Source: Frankiales bacterium (lineage in GTDB: Bacteria > Actinomycetota > Actinomycetes > Mycobacteriales > SCTD01). From it: a stretch of DNA of 21,225 nt. The stretch's first letter is position 1; every line of letters starts with the position of its first letter. The stretch lies in the NCBI GenBank assembly GCA_025464915.1, contig JAODNF010000417.1:1-21225 (forward strand), read 5' to 3'. Positions 6,585 to 12,913 of this stretch are shown here, in pieces. A model generated the notes under the pieces. The model ran no database searches, was not told the origin of the DNA, and worked only from the letters and a program-made list of their open reading frames with translations. Made by a program: the position numbers and the translations under genes.

Positions 6585-7439
6585 GTGGGCAGCGGACTGA
6601 TCCTCTTCGCGATCGTCATCGCCTGGCTCATCGTGCTCGTCCCGATGGCGCTCCGGAGCCACGACAACTCCACCTACGCCAAGTCGGCCGACCGGTTCAG
6701 CCACGCGATGCGGGTGCTGTCGCGCCGCAGCAGCCGCGACGTTCTGGTCCCCAGGCGGGCGTACTCCTCCCTGATCGTCTCCGAGACCCGCTCGCCGCGG
6801 ATCCCTGAGGAGAAGCAGTCGCTCGTCGTCGACGAGGTCGAGTACGAGGAGCGCGTGCCGCTCACCCCGGCCCAGCGCCGGGCGCGCACCCTCGCCGTCC
6901 TCGTCGGGCTCGCCCTGGTCACCCTCGGGATCACGCTCGCAGGCATCCGGGTCGGCCTCTACGCCCACCTGGCCTGCGACCTGCTGGTCGTCGCCTTCGT
7001 CGTGCACTGCCGCCGGCAGGCGATCCTGCGCGCGGAGCGGGCGAAGCGCGAGGCCCGTCGCGCCCGGGCCACCGGTCGCCCGGTGCACGTCCCTGTGCGC
7101 ACTCCCGTCTCCCGCATCGCCGGCATCCCCGATCGGATGCCGCAGCGGCCGATGCCGCTGTCCGCGCCGCTCCCCGCTCCGGCCGCCCGCTACGAGGACG
7201 TCCCGTCGCCCGCTGCGGCCGCGACCGGGACCGACACGTGGGACCCGGTGCCCGTCCCGGTGCCGACCTACGTCACCAAGCCGTCCGCTCCCCGCCGCGA
7301 GCCGCGCGTGCTCGACCTCACCAAGCCGGGCGAGTGGACCGCCGCGCTCGAGGGCGACGACGTCGGCCTGGGGATCTTCGACGAGGGTCCCGAGCTCGAG
7401 GACATCATCGAGCGCCGCCGCGCTGCGGGTGACTGGTAG
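6585..7439 (+). CDS. glpR: GlpR-like membrane receptor for Glp
   Basis: This 284-residue protein has one N-terminal membrane helix (about 4-23), a basic stretch with DRFSHAMRVLSRR (37-48), two further helices (101-120 and 124-142), then a long hydrophilic tail. The tail is basic at first (about 143-172), proline-rich (about 185-240) and ends in an acidic conserved-looking segment, PGEWTAALEGDDVGLGIF and ELEDIIERR. Layout and position (two genes after glp) match the actinobacterial family of Rv0996 and corynebacterial GlpR, which as I recall tethers Glp to the division site. GTG 6585 is preferred over TTG 6558: homologues I recall begin with SGLI, and a -10 box lies 7 nt upstream. The role is inferred from context and topology, since the sequence has no enzymatic motif. 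Confidence 0.75.
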   Translation: MGSGLILFAIVIAWLIVLVPMALRSHDNSTYAKSADRFSHAMRVLSRRSSRDVLVPRRAYSSLIVSETRSPRIPEEKQSLVVDEVEYEERVPLTPAQRRARTLAVLVGLALVTLGITLAGIRVGLYAHLACDLLVVAFVVHCRRQAILRAERAKREARRARATGRPVHVPVRTPVSRIAGIPDRMPQRPMPLSAPLPAPAARYEDVPSPAAAATGTDTWDPVPVPVPTYVTKPSAPRREPRVLDLTKPGEWTAALEGDDVGLGIFDEGPELEDIIERRRAAGDW

Positions 7440-7460
7440 CCTGCTCCCACCGCAACAAGC

Positions 7461-7537
<77 letters not shown>

Positions 7538-7553
7538 GCTCTCCCAGCGTGAC

Positions 7554-7602
7554 TGGCTAGAGCACTTCGGAAGACCCGGCGGGATCCGAAGTGCCGTAGC
7601 CA
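7554..7602 (+). terminator. hairpin after tRNA-Ala
   Basis: Arms 7555-7571 and 7585-7601 pair at 15 of 17 positions, extended by one T-A pair (7554/7602). The core GCACTTCGGA / TCCGAAGTGC is perfect and CCC-GGC-GGG fills the loop. It sits 17 nt after the tRNA CCA, consistent with transcription termination; no T-run follows. Confidence 0.6.
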
Positions 7603-7622
7603 CTCGCCATGTCAAGGCCCGC

Positions 7623-7628
7623 TAGCGT
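7623..7628 (+). promoter_or_regulatory. likely -10 box of the thioesterase gene (leaderless)
   Basis: TAGCGT ends 7 nt before GTG 7636. This hexamer would lie inside the coding region if ATG 7609 were the start, which is one reason for choosing the GTG. Confidence 0.45.
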
Positions 7629-7635
7629 CGGGGAC

Positions 7636-8295
7636 GTGGAACCTCTCGACCCGGACGTGGCCGCTGCCGACCTGGAGCTCGCGACCGAGCTGCGGCGCAT
7701 CGTCAACCGGCTGGTGCTCGTCCGCCCCTCGGCCGAGGAGCTGCGGGCCGCCGCGGTGCGCGCCAAGGACTTCGCGGACCGGCTGGAGGCGCTGCCGATC
7801 CGGCCCGGTTCGGTCCTCACGATCAGTGAGGCGGGACTGCTGCCCCACGACCACCTGCGGCACAGCCCGTGGAGCGGGACGTCGAACGTGCTCGCCCCGC
7901 CGCTGGACATGTGGTCGGTGGACGGCGACGAGGACGGTCCCGAGGGCCGGCGCACCGACGGTGCGGTCGTCTTCGACACCGCCTACGAGGGCCCGCCGGG
8001 GCACGTCCACGGCGGCTGCGTCGCCGGGATGTTCGACGAGCTCCTCGGGCGCTCGCAGCTGCGGGCCGGCTTCACCGGGACCCTGACCATCACCTACCGG
8101 CGGCCGACGCCCCTGCTGCGCCGGATCGACGTCTGCGCGTGGGTCGACCGCAGCGAGGGCCGCAAGCGCTGGGTCAAGGGCACCTCGACGCTCGACGGCC
8201 AGCTGCTCTGCGAGGCGGAGGGCCTGTTCATCGCACCCCGCGAGGGCGCCGACCAGGACGGCATCATCGCCAGCCTCAACCGCGTCGGCTCCTAG
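7636..8295 (+). CDS. hotdog-fold (PaaI/4HBT-type) thioesterase
   Basis: The 219-residue protein has an N-terminal helical region rich in Leu and Arg (about 1-60) followed by a single hotdog domain. The core reads VVFDTAYEGPPGHVHGGCVAGMFDELLGRS, matching the 4HBT/PaaI pattern in which HGG leads into the long central helix carrying the acidic residue; then TGTLTITYRRPTPLLRRIDVCAWVD supplies the strands. Such enzymes hydrolyse acyl-CoA thioesters. No substrate can be named. GTG 7636 is preferred because of the TAGCGT box; ATG 7609 would add nine residues. The gene is single, separated from the tRNA by a hairpin, and converges on pmt with a 27-bp gap. Confidence 0.85.
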   Translation: MEPLDPDVAAADLELATELRRIVNRLVLVRPSAEELRAAAVRAKDFADRLEALPIRPGSVLTISEAGLLPHDHLRHSPWSGTSNVLAPPLDMWSVDGDEDGPEGRRTDGAVVFDTAYEGPPGHVHGGCVAGMFDELLGRSQLRAGFTGTLTITYRRPTPLLRRIDVCAWVDRSEGRKRWVKGTSTLDGQLLCEAEGLFIAPREGADQDGIIASLNRVGS

Positions 8296-8302
8296 CCGCT
8301 CC

Positions 8303-8316
8303 TCCCCGCCGGGGGA
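8303..8316. terminator. short GC hairpin between convergent genes
   Basis: TCCCC and GGGGA pair around a 4-nt loop in the 27-bp gap between the thioesterase and pmt stops. It is small, and its role as terminator is inferred from position. Confidence 0.3.
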
Positions 8317-8322
8317 CAGCCC

Positions 8323-9894
8323 TCAGATCCAGCTGCTGAACCACATCCGGTGGTGCCAGGAGGTGTACGGGATCGTGACCGCGGCCAGTACGGGATAGAG
8401 CCACCAGAAGTTGAGGACCACGAGCGAGGTGTAGACGCCGACGGTCCCGGAGCCCCACAGCCTTCGGTTCGTGCCGGGCTTGCCGATCATCCAGCCCGCG
8501 ACGATCGCCAGGCCGAGGCACAAGAACGGCACCGAGGGCAGCGCGTAGAACAGGAACATCGTGCGGTTCTTCTGGTCGCTCGGGATCCAGGCGAGGATCG
8601 ACACGAGCATGAGCAGCAGGACGGACGCCGAGGCCCAGTCGCGCTTGGACAGCCAGCGGTAGACCAGGGCGAGCGTCAGCGGAACCATCGCCCACCAGAG
8701 CACCGGAGTGCCGATCGCGAGGACCTCGCGCGAGCAGCCGCCCGAGGTCTGGCAGCCGTAGACGCCCTCCTTGATGGGGGACGGGTAGTAGTAGGACACC
8801 GGCCGCTGCAGGAAGGGCCACGACAGCGGGTGCGACTGGTAGGGGTGCGACTTCACCAGTGTCTGGTGGAAGTGCCACATCTCCCAGTGGTAGTGCAGGA
8901 GCGACCGGAAGGCGTCGGGCACCAGCGGCCACGACGCGTGGTTCTCCTTGGCCCAGTTCCGGTCGTACCCGGTACTCGTCACGAACCAGCCGGTCCACGA
9001 GCCGACGTAGACCGCGACGGGCAGCACGAGGGTGGCCCCGACGAACGGGGCCGTCGTCTTGCGCAGGGTCGTCCGCCACGGTGCCCTGATGCCCGCGGCC
9101 CGGCGCGCGCCGGCTTCCCAGAAGAGCGTGAGGACGAGCATCACGGCCATCGGGTAGACCGCGCTCCACTTGGTGCCGAGCGCCAGGCCGAGCATGACGC
9201 CGGCGACCAGTCGCCACGGTCGCCGGCCGAGGCTGCCGCCTCGTGCCAGGCCCTCGTCGGTCATCTCGGCGAGGCGTTGCCGGATCTTGTCGCGGTCGAC
9301 GACGAACGCCCCGAACGCGGCCAGCACGAAGAAGCAGAGGAAGACGTCGAGGGTGGCGATCCGGCTCTGCACGAAGTGCAGCCCGTCGAGCGCGAGGAAC
9401 AGACCGGCCAGGCCGCCGAGCAGGGTCGACCCGGTGAGCCGCCGGCCGATGCGGATGACGAGCAGGATGGTGAGGGTGCCGAACACGGCGGCTGCCAGCC
9501 GCCAGCCCCAGGTGTTGAAGCCCATCAGCTGCTCGCCGAAGCCGATCAGCCACTTCCCGACCGGCGGGTGGACGACGAAGGCGGGGGCGGTGTCGTTGAG
9601 GGTGCAGAACCTCGCGTCGTTGCTCGTCGAGGCGTGCTCCACGCCGTACTTCATGAGCGAGTGCGAGTCGCAGGCGTAGTAGAGCTCGTCGAAGATGTCG
9701 CCCGCCACGACCTTGCCGTTGCTGAGGTTGGTGGCCGGCTGGTCCAGGCGCAGGAACCGCAGCAGGCCTGCGAGCACCGTCACGGCGAGGGTGAGCGGCC
9801 AGCCGCCCGAGCCGTCGACGAGGGGCTGGAGCCGGTCCCGCCAGCCGGGGGTGTCGAGCTCTGCAGCCGGTGCCGTCGCGAGGGTCGCCGTCAT
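8323..9894 (-). CDS. pmt: protein O-mannosyltransferase (GT39 family)
   Basis: The 523-residue multi-pass membrane protein moves mannose from polyprenyl-phosphate-mannose onto Ser/Thr of proteins during Sec export. It shows the PMT signature in the first outer loop, GDIFDELYYACDSHSLM with the acidic pair D69-E70, then HPPVGKWLIGFGEQLMGFN, alternating hydrophobic helices, a large extracytoplasmic loop (about 300-380, with HYHWEMWHFH and SYYYPSP), and a C-terminal group of helices. Length is close to that I recall for M. tuberculosis Rv1002c. ATG 9894 is chosen because the membrane region begins soon after and TAGCGT lies 7 nt upstream; longer forms run antisense through rsmI. It is divergent from rsmI across 30 bp, as Rv1002c is from Rv1003. 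Likely acceptors are secreted lipoproteins and wall proteins (inference). Confidence 0.95.
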   Translation of the reverse strand: MTATLATAPAAELDTPGWRDRLQPLVDGSGGWPLTLAVTVLAGLLRFLRLDQPATNLSNGKVVAGDIFDELYYACDSHSLMKYGVEHASTSNDARFCTLNDTAPAFVVHPPVGKWLIGFGEQLMGFNTWGWRLAAAVFGTLTILLVIRIGRRLTGSTLLGGLAGLFLALDGLHFVQSRIATLDVFLCFFVLAAFGAFVVDRDKIRQRLAEMTDEGLARGGSLGRRPWRLVAGVMLGLALGTKWSAVYPMAVMLVLTLFWEAGARRAAGIRAPWRTTLRKTTAPFVGATLVLPVAVYVGSWTGWFVTSTGYDRNWAKENHASWPLVPDAFRSLLHYHWEMWHFHQTLVKSHPYQSHPLSWPFLQRPVSYYYPSPIKEGVYGCQTSGGCSREVLAIGTPVLWWAMVPLTLALVYRWLSKRDWASASVLLLMLVSILAWIPSDQKNRTMFLFYALPSVPFLCLGLAIVAGWMIGKPGTNRRLWGSGTVGVYTSLVVLNFWWLYPVLAAVTIPYTSWHHRMWFSSWI

Positions 9895-9901
9895 GCGCGC
9901 A

Positions 9902-9907
9902 ACGCTA
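9902..9907 (-). promoter_or_regulatory. likely -10 box of pmt (leaderless)
   Basis: On the minus strand TAGCGT ends 7 nt before ATG 9894. It lies in the 30-bp gap shared with the divergent rsmI gene, so the two promoters must be interleaved. Confidence 0.45.
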
Positions 9908-9924
9908 CGGGACAGACTGCGTCC

Positions 9925-10758
9925 ATGAGCCTCGTCCTCGCCGGTGTCCCCATCGGTCGCGCCGGCGACGCCAGCCCACGGCTGGTCGAGGCGCTGGCCA
10001 CGGCCGACGTCATAGCCGCCGAGGACACCCGCCGGGCCACGCGGCTGTGCCGGGACCTGGACGTCACCTACACAGGCCGGCTGCTCAGCTACTTCGAGGC
10101 CAACGAGGCCGAGCGGACCCCGCAGCTGCTCGAGGTGCTGCGCGAGGGCAGGACGGTGCTGCTCGTCACCGACGCCGGCATGCCGTCGGTCTCCGATCCG
10201 GGGTTCCGGCTGGTCGCCGCCGCCGCCGCAGAAGACCTGCCCGTCACCTGCCTGCCCGGGCCGTCCGCCGTCACCACGGCTCTCGCCGTGAGCGGGCTGC
10301 CCTCGGACCGCTTCTGCTTCGAGGGCTTCCTGCCGCGCAAGGCAGGGGAGCGGCGGGCCCGCCTCGGTGAGCTGGCTGCCGAACGACGTACCGCCGTGTA
10401 CTTCGAGGCCCCCCACCGGTTGGGCGCCTGCCTCGCGGACATGGCGGCCGTCCTGGGGGAGCGGCGGGCTGTCGTGTGCCGTGAGCTCACCAAGACGCAC
10501 GAGGAGATCGCCCGCGGGACCCTCGCCGAGCTGGCCGAGCGGTTCTCCGGCGAGGTCCTCGGCGAGGTGACCGTCGTGGTCGAGGGAGCGGCGCCGATCA
10601 CGGTCGAGACCTCGCCCGAGGAGCTCGCCCGGCTGGTCTCGGTCCGCGAGCAGTCGGGCGAACCGCGCAAGGAGGCCATCGCCGGCGTCGCCCGGGAGCT
10701 GGGAGTTCACCGAAGAGACGTCTACGACGCCGTCGTGGCCTCGAGGTCGCGACCGTGA
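9925..10758 (+). CDS. rsmI: 16S rRNA (cytidine-1402-2'-O)-methyltransferase
   Basis: RsmI methylates the ribose of C1402 in the decoding centre of 16S rRNA, using S-adenosylmethionine. The 277-residue protein belongs to the tetrapyrrole-methylase superfamily: it opens with LVLAGVPIGRAGDASPRLVEAL, then VIAAEDTRRATRL, SYFEANEAERTPQLL, the SAM loop VLLVTDAGMPSVSDPGFRLV, LPGPSAVTTALAVSGLPSDRFCFEGFLPRK, FEAPHRL and CRELTKTHEE. All are characteristic of RsmI. ATG 9925 is the only sensible start, 30 bp from the pmt ATG. The C-terminal VREQSGEPRKEAIAGVARELGVHRRDVYDAV forms the usual helix-turn-helix-like tail. It ends facing the ABC permease gene across 39 bp. Confidence 0.96.
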   Translation: MSLVLAGVPIGRAGDASPRLVEALATADVIAAEDTRRATRLCRDLDVTYTGRLLSYFEANEAERTPQLLEVLREGRTVLLVTDAGMPSVSDPGFRLVAAAAAEDLPVTCLPGPSAVTTALAVSGLPSDRFCFEGFLPRKAGERRARLGELAAERRTAVYFEAPHRLGACLADMAAVLGERRAVVCRELTKTHEEIARGTLAELAERFSGEVLGEVTVVVEGAAPITVETSPEELARLVSVREQSGEPRKEAIAGVARELGVHRRDVYDAVVASRSRP

Positions 10759-10771
10759 CCAAGCCGCTCAT

Positions 10772-10790
10772 CGCCTGACCTCAGGGGCGC
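10772..10790. terminator. imperfect hairpin between convergent genes
   Basis: CGCCTG pairs with CAGG-GG-CG around ACCT in the 39-bp gap between the rsmI and ABC permease stops. The stem is interrupted by a GG bulge; a terminator role is inferred from position. Confidence 0.3.
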
Positions 10791-10797
10791 CCGGCGG

Positions 10798-11553
10798 TCA
10801 GTCGAAGCGCTTCACCAGGCGGACGTTGAGCAGCAGCATCACCGCACCGGCGGCGGCGACCACCGCGAACGCGAGACCGACGCGGCCCCAGTCGCCTCCT
10901 CCGAGCACGAGGGCCCGCATGCCCTCCATGATGTAGGTGACCGGGTTGCAGGAGGCCGCCACTTCCATCGGGTGGGTCAGCATCGCGCGCGGTGCGAAGC
11001 TCGGGGTGAGGAACAGCAGCGGGAAGAAGATCAGACCGCCGGACTGGGTCGCGGCGCTGCTGCGGGTCTTCAGCGCGATCAGCTGCATGAAGCCGGCGAA
11101 CACGACCGCCCAGGCAGACGTGAGCACCAGCAGGAGCAGGAACCCTCCGACGCCGGTGGCGATGCGGACTCCCAGCAGCAGCGAGATGGCGATCATGACG
11201 GCGGTCAGGACGAGCGACTTCACGGACTCCGCGAGCAACCGGCTCATGACGAGGGCGACCCGGGACACGGGCGCCGCCCGCAGCCGGTCGAAGTAGCCCT
11301 TCTCGATGTCCTCCACGAGGAACAGGGCGGCGCTGCCGAACGAGCCGGCAACGAGCAGCGAGCTCGGCAGCTGGAAGCCGGCGTAGCCCTGGCCGTGCAG
11401 GAACGGCGTGCTCTTGCCGGGGAAGATCTTGCCTGCCTGGCCGACGTTGACGACGAGGAAGAACAGCGGGATGAGCAGCGTCGGTGCCAGCGCCTCCGGA
11501 GTGCGCCGGGCCTCGCGGAGCGCACGCCCCGTCAGGATCAGGGTCTGCTTCAT
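10798..11553 (-). CDS. ABC-2 type exporter permease (DrrB-like)
   Basis: The 251-residue protein has about six membrane helices of the ABC-2 type: LIPLFFLVVNVG near residues 27-39, LVAGSFGSAALFLVEDIEKGYFDRLRAAPVSR (the typical cytoplasmic coupling helix), LVLTAVMIAISLLLGV, VVFAGFMQLIALKTRS, GLIFFPLLFLTPSFAPRAML followed by NPVTYIMEGMRALV, and a last helix before VKRFD. This is the DrrB pattern, exporters of hydrophobic compounds or drugs. ATG 11553 overlaps the stop of the ATPase gene (ATGA), so subunits are made together. The substrate cannot be told from sequence. Confidence 0.9.
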   Translation of the reverse strand: MKQTLILTGRALREARRTPEALAPTLLIPLFFLVVNVGQAGKIFPGKSTPFLHGQGYAGFQLPSSLLVAGSFGSAALFLVEDIEKGYFDRLRAAPVSRVALVMSRLLAESVKSLVLTAVMIAISLLLGVRIATGVGGFLLLLVLTSAWAVVFAGFMQLIALKTRSSAATQSGGLIFFPLLFLTPSFAPRAMLTHPMEVAASCNPVTYIMEGMRALVLGGGDWGRVGLAFAVVAAAGAVMLLLNVRLVKRFD

Positions 11554-12344
11554 GCCTGCACCTCCTCGACCTGACCGGCCACTCTCGTCCTGGTCCGCCC
11601 GGTGGCGTCGAGGAACACGTCGTCCAGGGTCGGCTCGCCGCCCCGCCGGCTCCTGAGGTCGGCCTTGAGATCGGCCGGTGTGCCCTCGAGCACGATGCGG
11701 CCGCCGTCGATGATCGCGAGGCGGTCGCAGAGCTGATCGGCCTCCTCGAGGTACTGGGTCGTGAGGAACACGGTCGTGCCGCGCGCGTTGATGCGCCGGA
11801 CCTCGTCCCAGACCGTGAGCCGACTGGCGGGGTCGAGCCCGGTGGTGGGCTCGTCCAGGAACAGCACTTCCGGCTCGTGGACGAGTGCCGTCGCCAGGTC
11901 GAGACGACGCTTCATGCCACCCGAGTAGCCCTTGATCACGCGATCACCCGCCTCGAGGAGGTCGACCAGCTCCAGCTGCTTCTGGGCCAGCTCCTTCGCC
12001 TGGGAGGGGCTGCTGCCGAACAGCCGCGCCTGCAGGGTGAGCAGCTCCCGGCCGGTCTGCCGGTCGTCGAGCCCGGCCTCCTGCAGCGCGACTCCGATCT
12101 TGCGGCGGACGGCGTCGGGCTCGCGCGCCACGTCGACGCCGGCCACCGTCGCCGTACCTGCCGTGATCGTCAGCAGCGTCGTCAGCATGCGCACCGTGGT
12201 GGACTTGCCGGCACCGTTCGGGCCGAGGAAGCCGAAGACCTCGCCTGTCCGCACCTGCAGGTCGACGCCGCGGACGGCCTCGACCTCGCCGTCCTTGCTC
12301 GGATAGGTCTTCTTCAGGCCGGTGGCCTCCACTGCCCAGGTCAT
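11550..12344 (-). CDS. ABC exporter ATP-binding protein (DrrA-like)
   Basis: This 264-residue ATPase powers the adjacent permease. Motifs: Walker A GPNGAGKST (41-49), Q-loop Q88, signature SGGMKRR (141-147), Walker B LFLDEP (161-166), D-loop GLDP, and a TTQYLEEAD switch region in which Gln stands for the usual His, as is usual in DrrA-type ATPases. After the core comes a DrrA-like C-terminal tail ending in EPTLDDVFLDATGR. ATG 12344 is chosen; an in-frame TTG at 12356 would overlap the upstream gene's stop. Only four bases separate it from that stop, and its own stop overlaps the permease start. The likely job is export of a hydrophobic compound. No regulator gene accompanies the operon. Confidence 0.93.
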   Translation of the reverse strand: MTWAVEATGLKKTYPSKDGEVEAVRGVDLQVRTGEVFGFLGPNGAGKSTTVRMLTTLLTITAGTATVAGVDVAREPDAVRRKIGVALQEAGLDDRQTGRELLTLQARLFGSSPSQAKELAQKQLELVDLLEAGDRVIKGYSGGMKRRLDLATALVHEPEVLFLDEPTTGLDPASRLTVWDEVRRINARGTTVFLTTQYLEEADQLCDRLAIIDGGRIVLEGTPADLKADLRSRRGGEPTLDDVFLDATGRTRTRVAGQVEEVQA

Positions 12345-12348
12345 GCGG

Positions 12349-12777
12349 TCATGCAACCGCAGAGGTGGGACGGTCTGCGAGGCGCCTCGCCAGGACGGGC
12401 ACGACGAGAGCTGCCGCGACGACGTGGACCAGCACCAGCGCGACCTTGGTGCTCGCGGACGCGTCCGACGTCAGGTCGGGGACGAAGGACAGGACCAGCA
12501 GCACGCCCGTGGTGCGGAGGAAGGTCGTGCGAGCGCGAGTCGCCCGACGGGTGAGCACGGAGGCGATGGCGAGCCCGACGAGCGAGAAGCCGAAGGTGAG
12601 CTGCGGGAAGGCGAGCAGCGGGATGGGCTCGCCCTTGATGTCGAAGCTGACGCCGGCCGCGCGGACGACCGCGGCGACGGCGAGGGTGGCGATCGCGGCG
12701 ACGGCCGCGACCGCGAAGCCGGCCCGAGCGAGCGGTGCGGCGGTGGGGGCGTTGATCTCGTTGAGGGTGGTGGTCAT
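12349..12777 (-). CDS. DUF6069-like small membrane protein
   Basis: The 142-residue protein has four predicted membrane helices: about 16-37 (GFAVAAVAAIATLAVAAVV), 55-75 (LAFPQLTFGFSLVGLAIASVL), 85-105 and 112-132, ending in a short basic tail. This size and layout resemble the DUF6069 family of unknown function common in actinobacteria; that match is from memory. ATG 12777 is chosen because AGGAGGA lies at minus-strand 12788-12782, ideal spacing; in-frame ATGs at 12834 and 12852 would add a hydrophilic, His- and Pro-rich extension. It heads the operon with the DrrAB-like exporter, four bases from the ATPase start, so it may be an accessory to export or immunity (inference). Confidence 0.72.
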   Translation of the reverse strand: MTTTLNEINAPTAAPLARAGFAVAAVAAIATLAVAAVVRAAGVSFDIKGEPIPLLAFPQLTFGFSLVGLAIASVLTRRATRARTTFLRTTGVLLVLSFVPDLTSDASASTKVALVLVHVVAAALVVPVLARRLADRPTSAVA

Positions 12778-12847
12778 GTCGTCCTCCTGCGTCGGGGTGT
12801 GCAGGTGGGGACGACGCGGGTGCAGGGAACTCATCTGCCCACCCGAG

Positions 12848-12866
12848 ATCACTTGCCGGAATCACT
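12848..12866. repeat. ATCACT direct repeats at the metG promoter
   Basis: ATCACT occurs at 12848-12853 and 12861-12866, 13 bp apart; the second copy shares its last T with the TAGGGT -10 box. The site lies in the divergent gap between the ABC exporter operon and metG. Could be an operator or chance. Confidence 0.25.
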
Positions 12867-12871
12867 AGGGT
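12866..12871 (+). promoter_or_regulatory. likely -10 box for the metG leader ORF
   Basis: TAGGGT ends 6 nt before ATG 12878, so the predicted transcript begins at or next to that ATG, which opens an 11-codon ORF ahead of metG. Confidence 0.4.
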
Positions 12872-12877
12872 TGGCGC

Positions 12878-12913
12878 ATGCAGCCACACGGTCACCCGGG
12901 CAACCCGTCGTGA
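12878..12913 (+). CDS. putative 11-residue leader ORF upstream of metG
   Basis: ATG 12878 opens MQPHGHPGNPS and stops at TGA 12911-12913, which overlaps the GTG start of metG (12910-12912) as GTGA. A -10-like TAGGGT lies 6 nt before the ATG, so the micro-ORF would be leaderless and could deliver ribosomes to metG by stop-start coupling. The peptide has no run of Met codons, so classical attenuation by methionine is not indicated. It could also be chance, with metG starting independently. Confidence 0.35.
   Translation: MQPHGHPGNPS

Noticed and set aside
8350..9924. Plus-strand extension upstream of rsmI, antisense to pmt
   Set aside because: The conserved RsmI N-terminus begins at ATG 9925; the upstream part is low-complexity and opposite the PMT gene.
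9895..10710. Long N-terminal extension of pmt antisense to rsmI
   Set aside because: It is not PMT-like; the membrane protein begins at 9894 with a -10 box directly upstream.
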